Origin: Paragonimus skrjabini miyazakii
Taxonomy: Eukaryota > Platyhelminthes > Trematoda > Plagiorchiida > Troglotrematidae
Reading direction: 5' to 3'
Length of the DNA stretch: 64,000 bases
Assembly (NCBI GenBank): GCA_014338405.1
Contig: JTDE01000294.1
Coordinates: 187,586-251,585, forward strand
Shown here: one piece after another, positions 40,901 to 52,900 of the stretch
Position numbering within the stretch: position 1 is the stretch's first letter
Layout: the number at the start of each line of letters is the position of its first letter
The notes under the pieces: model-generated
What the model was told of the DNA's origin: nothing
What the model saw: only the letters and a program-made list of their open reading frames with translations
Databases searched by the model: none
Made by a program: the position numbers and the translations under genes

Positions 40901-43900
40901 GGCGCTTCTTTTTCGGTAATCTCGATATTTCGTCGTTTTCCCCAGATCAAACATTTCGACTTTGTCATGCGGTTAGTGTACAAGTGACATTTCCGTGTGG
41001 TCAAGAATTTTTTCAGATTTTGTCCAGCTTTTCCTCCTTCCGTAAACAATTATGTGGCTGAATCGCAGACTGACTTCCCGCGCAGTTTTTGTAGACATTC
41101 ATGTTAACCGCATTGATCTCTCGACCAGAGTAAGTCTAAGGTAAAAAGCATAGCTAACTTAAACACGAGTTATTAAATACAAATTTAGTGGTGTTGTTTT
41201 GTCTTTACACATTTCATTCATTAAACACGTTGCAAAGAATAGACAGGTTGCTTCAGTTTGAACGGCCTACTTCTCGATGACAACTTCTTTTCCCTCAGCC
41301 AAATGACTTTGCTTATCTAATCTACTATTATACCATAAACATTGGTGTAGGTTAACTATAAAATATGTTGTCGCATGTTACGGTGACATAAGAACGAAAC
41401 TATCGCAATTGTTTTATCTAGGCAGAATGAAGCAAATGTTAAGGTAAACCAAATTTTTCCTATATGGCCGTTATATTTTGATATATTCTGGTTAAATATT
41501 TTGAGAATGATTAAAATTTATCGGACAATTTAGCAAACTTGAGAAAACTTTATTACATTCATTGTCGTTTGAACCACCTAAAAGTAAGCTAGAAAGAAGT
41601 GCCATTAATAGATATTGCTTCGGAAGCGATGCACTCAAGAAGATTATAGACAGGGCTAGGATTTCCTGCACTTGAACATCTGAAAGTAGAAATTCTGCTG
41701 CACATCATATGGCCACTCATTTTTACTGTAGTCAAGGAGCACGCGGGTAGAAATATAGGTGCGTAGGTTCATAGATTTTTACCGAAAAGAAAACCGTGTC
41801 GTAACACATTCTTGTCACTGCGTTGGTCACGTGAAGTTGTGTTGATGTGTTTACAGGTGTGGGTAAAAATGGACTAGACTAGACGTAAATAAAAGCAAAC
41901 ACCACTGAATTTGCTAGCGTACAGTAAACTAAACGACAAACAGTGAAACACACTGAATCAACATTCCGTTAGGTAGGCGCATTTTATTACCTGTGGGACC
42001 AGCCTATGATGGTGGTTAGGACAATGGTAGTGTGGTTCTTCTCTAGTGTATGTGCCGACTGACCAAAAATGTGGAAGTCTCCATCCATTTAGCCGTGACA
42101 ACAATGTTTGGTAGTAAGTTCCGACGTCAATAAACCCCAGTTGTGGAGTAGTTCTTCCGATAACCACATACCAGCAAGTGATCCTATAGAAGTCCATCCT
42201 TGTATAGTGAAAAACGTATCAGTGGATGGCCAGGAATGTAGAACATTCCATATGTCTCCCCCGAGCTGTTTGCAATTCGTTGATCGCTGGTCTAATTCTG
42301 CTAGTCCTTCAGGATACGGATTTTCCGAAGCCACACAGTTCTTCTGTGAGTATTGCTGAGAATCTTCATTGGTCCAGATCATGCATTGCTTGAACGGTGA
42401 CATCAGAGCTTTTTGAATCAGAAATGCTGTACACACTAATGCTTCTGCCCCTGTGTCTATCACTTTTTGCGTCTCAGAAGATAGCTGCAGTCGTAATTAT
42501 TTGCTTCGGTCAAGGCGTACACTAAATGACTTAGCCCTTATAGTGTTAACAGGCGGTTGCAATATCAATAGCTTCTCAAAACCAGCCATGACTAGAAAAA
42601 TAACGGGGAACAGACGCGCCAGGTGAACCTACCTGGTGTCGGAAGTTTTCAACCTCTAGGGCTATATCAACAAAACCCGACGGCTTAGAAAACTTCCGAA
42701 ATCACTTTCTCCGACGCTTTTCTCAGTCAGCCAGCACCAAAAATTACTCATAAGCAAACTAAACGCAACTGTTGATCAACATTCCAATACATACAGATGT
42801 ATTGGTATTATTCTAGATATGTTAGTGCGTGTATCTGCTGTATTTCCTTTACATCATCCATCGTAGTGAGTGAAGTGGATTTCTGCCGACTAATGTTAGT
42901 TCACGTTAAACAGGTGGGGCAGCTTTAGCCGAACGGATGTCCTTACTCATTAGTAGCTGTGCTGGGCACGTCTGCCTGACTGACCACGATTACAGAAAGT
43001 GAGATACTATTCGGGCATGTGAAATAAGTCCCGGAAAACCAGGCTTACTAGATAGTGTCACGGTAGCTGGAGGGGCTACAGTTCATTTTGTTAAAACAAA
43101 TCTCTTCGATGGGTTTTCCAAATTTTTCTGAGTAAGAGTTGTGTTCCCACACTCAAGAAGATACAGGTTTATTAGAAATACTTTCCGTAATTATCGGCTG
43201 TAATTATTTGCTACCGGGTGAATCTGATAGATTTTGATGTGGAAACCACTTGAGTATGGTCAAATTATCAAAGGCCTGTCAACTGCGTAGTCGTTTACAG
43301 ATCGCAGTTTGTACTTTCAAAACCACTATACTCGATGAAGTTTTGGAGATCCTAGTCATGCCAGTTAGCGAATGCATTTAAAACCCGTGTGCTTCTGACA
43401 TTTCACGGAATTGTCACACTTAATGTAACTGGAGAATAAATCAATGGGAGACTTTCCATGGCTGTGTGCATATTTTTCAGAGAAATCTAGACAAGTTATA
43501 GCATGCAAGGAAGTCTGATATGTTTCTGCACTAATCCGTTCTTCTGTCTCGTTGAGGACTTGAGGCGAAGTTGATTGTATGAAGCTAACCAGCTGATGTA
43601 GCAGGAATGGTTGATTACTACTAGTTCACAGATTGCGAACAGTTTCGGTTTGAAGTATGTACTTAAGTCCCCAGAATTCTTTCGGTTCACCGGCGAAGAT
43701 CAGTCGCGCTTTCACTTAGGCTTTAAACGTTAAGCCAGAGTGGTCAGCCTACTAATGGACTGATGGAAAGAGCATTCTCCAAAAGTGTTACCCATTCGGA
43801 AACCTGAACAATCGTGAAAAGTGAATGCATCGCAGACAAACAATGAACAGCACTAATTTTTTTGCGTTCTTTTGCAAGATCTTAATGACAGCCAGAATTA

Positions 43901-46900
43901 ATTTTCACCGTCGTTTACATATCTTACAGTGGGCTGCTCGGGAGACTGTTATTATCTGAAAATGAAATAACACGCCTGATTAGGGAATGATTATATTTAC
44001 TTAATGTTGTCCCACTTACTCTTGTAAAACAAATACTGCAGATCTCTGCTGTTCTTGTAACTGACCACATTTTGGTTTTGAATGACGTTTTGATAGTGAG
44101 AACAGGTCAGTTGTGAAAAACCTAGAAAGTACAGCTGATGAACCTTGAGGTAATTTGTAATTTCCCACTTGTTCCACGTCCGCATTCTTCTATTCGCCGG
44201 GTTTTAGTATTGATTCAAAGCATTATACCCTTTTTACGAAGTTGTTACACATCTTCTGGAAGAATAATTTATTAACATATGCGTCATCTACTTTAATAGA
44301 AATTTACTGGTCATGTCACTCACGAACTTTCGGTTGAAGCCTGCGTTTACTGATAAGATGTCCATAGATCATATTAACGATACATATTGCCAAATACAAG
44401 GTAACCTTCCTCCAATCGTTGACTAAAATAAGTCGATTTTACTTGTAAAGCTTATTATATTCGCTGAAAAACGAAGCTATTTCATCATATTAATTTTATT
44501 GATAAAACGCAGTATGCACACGGAATTCAGAAAAACGCCGTAACCTCAAAGGGAGTATCGGTTCAGATATGAAACATGTGTATGCTTTCAGGACGGATTC
44601 GTATCAACGTTTTGAATTAACACAAAATTTCATATTATGTGCGAATTTGGATGCCGGTTGCACTAGTTCCAACCTATAGGTAAAAATTACAAATTACTAC
44701 AGCTTCAGTAGTCGTGATAGAAGTTCTTGATTGAAGTTATTTTACTCAAATTAGCCAGGAAATTCGTATCACTATTCGTTCCAGTTGACAAACTAACCGT
44801 CTTGTATGAAGAAGGGTTTATTTGTACCTGGAGTCCGTAAAACAACTCGCGTCGTACTTGTTTAATTGGCGCAGAACGTAAAAGCGAGATGAAATCCTGA
44901 TGAACTATGGTACATTTCGAGATAAAAATAGGAAACTGCACTATCGAACAATTAATTAAGATATCACCACAATGGAGAACTAAAGGTTGTCTTTCATTAT
45001 TGGGTTACTGATGAATAGTAGGGGATTTTGATTTTCATACAGATTGAACATCACCCACAATTCAAGTTTCTTTTCAAGTCCCGGCATTGACGATGATATG
45101 CACTACTGACGAGCTCTAATGAGGGGGAAACTCCAGTTTAGTGCTATTTTCAAAAGGGGCCGACTGGAAAATTTATGGGAATGCGAAAGCTGCGGTCAAT
45201 TGTGAGTGATGTTCAACCTCTATGACAATCNNNNNNNNNNNNNNNNNNNNNNNNNNNNNNNNNNNNNNNNNNNNNNNNNNNNNNNNNNNNNNNNNNNNNN
45301 NNNNNNNNNNNNNNNNNNNNNNNNNNNNNNNNNNNNNNNNNNNNNNNNNNNNNNNNNNNNNNNNNNNNNNNNNNNNNNNNNNNNNNNNNNNNNNNNNNNN
45401 NNNNNNNNNNNNNNNNNNNNNNNNNNNNNNNNNNNNNNNNNNNNNNNNNNNNNNNNNNNNNNNNNNNNNNNNNNNNNNNNNNNNNNNNNNNNNNNNNNNN
45501 NTCCGTGGTTCAAGTCCCGGCAGTGGCGATGATATGCACTACTGACGAGCTCTAATGAGAGCGAAACTCGAGTCTAGTGCTTCTTTTTTAAATGGGCCGA
45601 CTGGAAAGTCTATGGGGATGCGACAGCTGCGATCAATTTTGGGTGACGTTTAATCTTAATTAATGGATTGCTAATAATCAATAATGGAATGCAATTCTTT
45701 CCTAAATCCACCTTTTACTTCAAAAGCTGCAAATGAACATACACTTCACAATACATTCAAATATAACTTTAGTAAAGAAACGAATAATGTATGTTCGACC
45801 TCCGTCAACCAAGTAATCTTAACTGAGTCAATCGTTTAAAAGCAGTGTAAGTATGTTTCTTTTACACTGGCGTGTCAAATAAAGCATACAGCGATTTCAT
45901 TTCCGCCTACACTAGCGAAACTACAATGAAATGGTTTCCAAATAACGCTTCAGTCATTAAACGAAATTTGTTTTATCGCCTTCAAGTTGAAAAAGTGAGA
46001 AATGATAAAGTGTTTCCAACCAATTTTGCTAGCAAAATATGCTCCCCATTTGATTAGTTGAACTGTATTCAAGAAATTCACGACATTTTGATATGAAGGA
46101 GTGAATAGTAATGGATTAAATTAAGCTGAGTATGATTTCAAACGTAGCATTTAATGCTGTGTAAAGATGTGGTTAAACAATAAAATGTTCGTGCTTTTAT
46201 GGGTGTACGTTAACCCAATTCAGTCGGACAGATTTGATCTAAAAGCACAATAAACTGTCTTGTTTATTCACTAGTTAAACGACTGAGTTCGCGTGCTTCA
46301 CCCTTATTTTTGAGCACTTTTTATAGGTCCGGTTATCCACGGTACTCATCAAAACGCTGATATGGAAACAGAAGCCTGTGTTGTATAATCATATTTTCTT
46401 GTGTAATTACGCTACGAGAGAACTAGACATAATCGTACACGCTTCAGTGTTTCATATATAATTATTGGAAGCTAATGATTGAAATATGCCTGGTTGTCGT
46501 GAAACTCATAATAGAAAGTGATGTGCAACATAGACTCAAAAAATTTATGTAATTTGATAACCGGAAAAAAATGTTCTGGAACAACAGTTAGTTACGTTTA
46601 TTGTGTAGTTACCCTGACAGGTATAACCAAATTACACCGTAGCGCTCGTGTGTCTTGAAAACTGATGTGAAATGCAGTAAACGTTGCCACACTAGATAAT
46701 TAAATTCCGGGGATACTCTCAAATAATTCTTTCAGATCACTGGCTTCTACATAACACACAAATCTTTCTCTTAACCAATATCAAAATGGTGATTACCTGC
46801 AAAAATCTACTTCACGAAAAATCAAGATATAGTGCTTAATATATATTGCCATTTTTGTTGAAATGTCACAGATCACAGCTGACTGACTTGTACATTTCTA

Positions 46901-49900
46901 TCCTTTAAGGTAACCATTTCATTATCAGGTGCCACTTTCAAGTCAGTGGTGGTGTTTCTCTTTCATAATTTGAACACATCTTTCAGCTTTTCAATTCAGC
47001 TATTTTGTACTTTGTTTAAAAACCATTCGTCGAATGAGACAAAGGTTAGTTCATGTGTTAACCAATCGTATTTATGTCAAACTAACGTATTCAGTGTTTT
47101 CATAGACAACAAAAACCTACAATACGCCGAGTACAAATCACGAACGATTGCTTTGTTTGAAACACCAATCGATACAAGATATAGCTAGGGTATACCGTGT
47201 AAACTACCGGTAGTTGTAGGATGAATATTACCAACATTTTAAGAGGCTGCTATGGATTAACCGAAAGTTGGGAGACAGTAAGAATCAACTTTAACTTAGA
47301 TGACTTGACAGAACCTATTAGCAAAGCTAATAGACTGTAAATAACGAATATGAGTTCAAATGTTTTGCTTGTAAGGCCTAGCTGATCTTGTTTTCAAAAA
47401 TCATGAGGACTCTTTTTATTAAGCTTCTCACTAATTAACTCTTTTATCGGTCACTTCGTGGTTTTATCACTTTCGTTGTACTTGTAAACTATGTATCAAC
47501 CTTGACAACATTTCACATTTCACCGCCATTTTGTCCCGTTAAAATATGCACCTACATTGTGGTTTCAGTTATCCACTTGCTATGTTATATGCCTGCGGCC
47601 GCAGAATTAAGATAGGATATATTCCAGTTGTCATGAATAGGCTAGATACACTTTGAGATAACTTCCTGTAACTAGTGGACATATCCTTTTAATACAATCT
47701 TGAATTTTTTTGTTTTGAAACATGAAAACTTTATTCAACGCAACATGTTGAATGCCGGAAAGTTAGCAATCCTATCACAGCGGCTGCTAGAAGGAAAAGT
47801 CTTGCAGCATCCTCACTGCATCATTGTCTTGTTCAACTGAACAAAATGGTTTTGGCAAACAGTGAATCCAAACTCTAGTTTACTTAATCTCAATCAAGAA
47901 CGAAAGTTGTTACTACAAGATAAACATTACGAAAATTATACATGTAATCAATGCTTTCCAAAGCAACAAATACAAAAGCCGTGGTTTAAAGCACCCGGAA
48001 ATAACCAGTAATTTGCTTACCTCTGTGTAATCACCACATCGAGAAGCAAGCTTGCAAGTCTGTCATCGTTTTTAAACATAATGATAGTAGTTAATAAGAA
48101 GTGGCTAAACTTATAGTAATATTATAACCAGCGACCAGTTTGGAAAATCCAGCCGCGATACTTTACTTATAAATGTGGTAAAACATCAAGAAGGTCACCT
48201 AGTCCATTTCTATAAGATGCGTCATTCACCAGTTCATCAAATAATGCTTCTTCCTCCTGTCACTCATGTCAAATGTTAAATAGATAGTTTGCTGAAGACA
48301 CAGTACGAAAAGAGATAAACTATTATGTATTATGAAATTGCTGACGGTTGGTAATTGCTCACATTGGGATGAAGTATTCAAGGGGTACTCACAACTGAAC
48401 TCATAGGGATTCGGAAAACCATACGTGCTAGGCGCACAATGTGCACTACACGGTTCCGGCATAGCCACTTTTATATTATCGGATATATAGATGTAGCCTA
48501 TTGGGAAAAATTGCCTTTCAGGTTTGACAGAAAACTTCGTTGGTCTTACGAGTAAATATCAACATGACTTCACGTCACTGTCAAGTAAGTGGGACGAATA
48601 AAAACGACAGTGACAATTGCTGTCCCGTCAATAATTGTCAAATGCCCAGTCAAAGGCGCGAAAGACCACAGTCAAAATGAATAAAATACGGACATACATT
48701 TTCAAAAGTTTCAGACAGTGTAAAGATTCAGTGACAACAAGCGAAAGTTACGCTTTTATTGCCCAAACTGACACTTCAAACGAATCCGTGAAGACCACTC
48801 ATCCTGCCCTGTCCAGGAGTTAACTATAGATTCCCATATATATTCCTGACAACCTTGTCCATTAATCTGAGTGGGACAAGGCAAGGGTCCGATAGAATGA
48901 GTATGCATTTCAGTTATAAACAGAAAATAATCAGATTAGCATTGATGTTTGGTAATACAGCTCACAGACTTTGCAAGAGTGTTTTGAAAAGTAATCAAAC
49001 AGAAATATTTGTTCAGTTATTGTAACGGTTGTAAAACTGGTGTTAAAATTTTGCTTATTGCTTACGAATAAGGGAAAACTGTGCTAACACGTAACTCGCA
49101 TTTAACTCGTTGTCACCCATTAATTAATTGCAACGTGTTGTCTTTTAATGGAACAAAATTGCATCGGAGGTACTTGGAGCGCATAAGATTTCCGAATGTA
49201 ACTCACTTTACATGAATGGTAACCACAAGAACGAAATAGATTTCTGCAGGTAGACATGGAAAGAAACGATTGCGATTGCGCAGCCTATAGAAATGACATA
49301 GAAATTGCGTAAATATCTGTCTACAGATCACAAATCACTACGATTCAATCGTTAGATGGAAATAAAATCTATTGCAAACCAAAGAAAAATCTGTTAATGA
49401 GAAACCTGATCAAATTCCATGAATTATAACTTTCCGTTAATATCTCTAACTCTCCGCAACATGCTTCCAACAATCCGGTTGTTGACGATAGTCACTAATT
49501 ATATTTACGGTCGGCTGGTGCACTAGCATTATCGGGTTATACATCAGTGGGAATCGTACTGTATATTTTCCAAACAGTACAGACCGAGAGAGGTAATATT
49601 TCAGAGGTGTTTGTAAGATCAACCTTTCTAGCATAATGTTGAGGGTATCCTCAAATTAAAGGTCATTACGCTTCCTGTAACACCTTATTAGGATAATGAG
49701 AAAATAACAAATTGATAGTAGTCTTAACTATTGACGCATAAAACACTATATTCCACTCTTACGTTTGCGCCTATCGCTTACCGACACATCACATACCGAC
49801 GTGCAAAGTTGATAGTTAGAAAATTTCTATTTGTTCATCGAAGTAACTGCCTCCGATCTTAAATCCTTGAAGCAAATTAAGTTTTTCGGCATCATGATTG

Positions 49901-52900
49901 CCCTCCTTATGTCTGGCTTCCTCGTTAGAAGGCATTAACAGAGGTATTGTATCACGGCATGTAGCAGTGCAACGATATATTTGTATTATATACATTGAAC
50001 ATCACCCACAATTGATCGCAACTGTCGCATTCCCATAGACTTTCCAGTCGGTCCATTTTCGAAAATGGGCCGACTGGAAAGTCTATGGGAATGCGACGGT
50101 TGCGATCAATTGTGGGTGATGTTCAATCTATATGAAAATCAAAATCCCCTACTACTCATCAGTAATATTTGTATTACACTATTATCATACAGTCTGGTTT
50201 GTTTGCAGGCGGCATGAAAGTTAATGAACTGCGTAGCTTAAATCTAGACGTCTCGGAAAGCCTTATCCTCTATTGAATATCATGCTTAGCAAACAATTCC
50301 AAACATCCATAAAAAGCTAACTTGCAATGACGCAAGATGCGCTTTCTCAGAATTTATCCTTTCAGTCGCAACCATATGACATTTAGTTGCTTCCGTAATC
50401 CACAACCTTCTTCCTTGAACTCTGTTGAGTTTGCCAGCGTTCGATTGCTTATGCTGACATGCTTCGGTATTTATCTACTCAGAAATAATAGTTTTCGTTT
50501 GTTGTGATATACATGTTAGCTTTCAATACGTTCAATCCGAGCGGCTGACGGCCAGAGCGTTCGTGAGCTTTAAATTGGCTTACAAAGTCATGGTGAATTC
50601 GTTCCCAATGAATGAGTACTTTTGGGTGGATGTATCTTATGGTCAGCAAGAAAAACTCTCTTAAAGGCAAAGGCTGTGACAGCAAACGATTTACCTCATC
50701 AGATCAATTACGTTGACTTTTTACAGTTTTGCAATACAGTGTTTTGGATGTTCATTATTCTACATATCAGTAGTCCAAATAAACACGAAGGTTGGACTAA
50801 TCATTCAACTATTGACGACAAAATGCGATACTGACTGGTGTTTGCAAGCGTTTCATCCACTTCAATTTGATAACCGCGTGCAATTTAGCGGCTAAATTGA
50901 CAGGATGAAATAACTAGCGTGTAGATCATAAAAGTGTCAACGTAATTGTTTTAAACGTGCAACCCAACTGTGCACACACAAAATATGGCATATGTTTATT
51001 TTTTGAAGCTGTTTAAGAGACATTTTGCAGCGCACAGTTCGTGCAGTTAAAGTGTATTTATCGTGAAACCACCTTTCTTTTTATGCATGATTAATTATAT
51101 TTACATGAACAACATGTGACTCGGTATAAACGCTGCGGCTTGACGGCACTTCAGGATGCCGATCATATAGGTGACCACCAGTCACCTATCTCGTGACCGC
51201 GTTTTAGCCGGTCTTGAGTGCAACGTTCATTACTTTCTTCAAATATTAACAAATCCATGGAGCTTGGAAGACTGACAGACAATTAACAGCTAGACCGCAC
51301 CATTTTTATAGCCAATTGCTATGAAATACGCTGTTTGTAGGTCGTCCGAAATATGTCGTGCAATCCGCAGTCTTAAAGAACAAGCAGGCTGCTATTTAAC
51401 TTGTGGGCTGAACGTTCGCTCTCGGGTTTCTCCACGACTGAGTTCACATGTTGAACTCCAAACTGATGCATCACAATAAAGCTGTGATCTTTCAATTGAA
51501 AAACTGCCACTATTATTATGAGTGAAAACTTTGAAAGATAGTAAAATTTCCACAAGTTCACTGGACCCTCCCTCATTCGTAGTTAAGTAACCATGCCCAT
51601 TAGGCTTGCACCTGAACTGAAGGTGGTCTGTGTTTTTGAACAATGCTGGTAGTATGTGCTACAACCGATATCAAACAAAAAAACGCCATCCCTGGTGTAA
51701 TAGGATGAAGTGTAATTATATATCAAGGATACATGAAGGAAAGAGTCTGATGAATGTACGCAATTGATCCATGCCTGTATTCTGAAGTAACTGTCCAATC
51801 AGTAGTTTTCGTTAGAAATCACTTCGACTGTTGATATTGGGTGGATAGTGTTCACATTCAGCCTGTGCCAAGTAGCGTTTCGACTGAGTGCAATTTTCAT
51901 GTAGAGTTCACCGTGGTTGATTGCTTCTGGTTGACCTATTTCATTTAGTTTAAGCGTTGTTATAAGCACCACCGCAACTAGTACGCCGGCTGGTTGATCA
52001 CATAATTGAATAAAAGCCCAGTAAAAATAGGTTTTAATAATTTTGTAAAGAATATTTTTCATCTTTAGCGGTTATTACACTGTTACGCCTGATTTATTTT
52101 TGAGGTAAGCAGTTGTTTGGAAAAGAGCAAGACACTAATAAAGACCTGGTTCCAAACTTAATAAACTGGGTAAAGTTGTAATCCAGTCACACATTTTTAA
52201 GAGCTTTGTGCATGCTACCATTGTATTTTTATAGGAAGCACAAGCAAGCGTTCCTGGAAGTATTTACTGAGCACTACCTTATATATTATAGGCAAAATGT
52301 GACGAAACTGTTCATAATGTTTACCGCATTCGTGAAAATTTTGTAGCTCATACGTATTGATACACGGATGCAAGCTAGTATGTGGCCTCACAATAAGTGT
52401 CAGGCAATTGCTCGCTCAAAATTATTGATGCCAGGTAAACATTTGACTAAATATAGCGCAAGAAATGATGTTACCTGAAGAGTAATTGGAAACAGCGTTG
52501 TTAAAAAACACCGCCCATTAACATTTTGACTTGTCAGATTCTGTTACTCTCTTTTAGGAGTGACCCAGTCGACTTATTTTATTACTGCTGTGATGTTTAT
52601 CTAAAACAAAAGGCATAAACGGGTTTTTGAAATAAACTATGCTTATCAAGTAGTAGCAGCCGTTTACAGAATAGCATCAAGTGTGAACCGGTATCGGCGA
52701 GTTTGTAAATAACAGTTCAATCGACGTGTGGTTGCAAAAGACTGGCATCAAGGATAGACAGATTCCTCAACTGCGGATTACATTTCGTCAAATGATAAAG
52801 ACCAGACCACTTGTAAGTCACCTCTCAGTGGAGGCAAAAAAGAAGCTGTATCCGCCAGTGTGCTACACATCACTTTCACTGAAATTCAGTTTAAGTGACA

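Noticed and set aside
42405..42445. VIDTGAEA on the minus strand, looking like a retroviral-type aspartic protease motif
   Set aside because: The sequence after it does not follow the protease fold and no other retroelement domain is adjacent.
45206..45545. Open frames across the N gap
   Set aside because: They are open only because N codons are not stops; no coding evidence.
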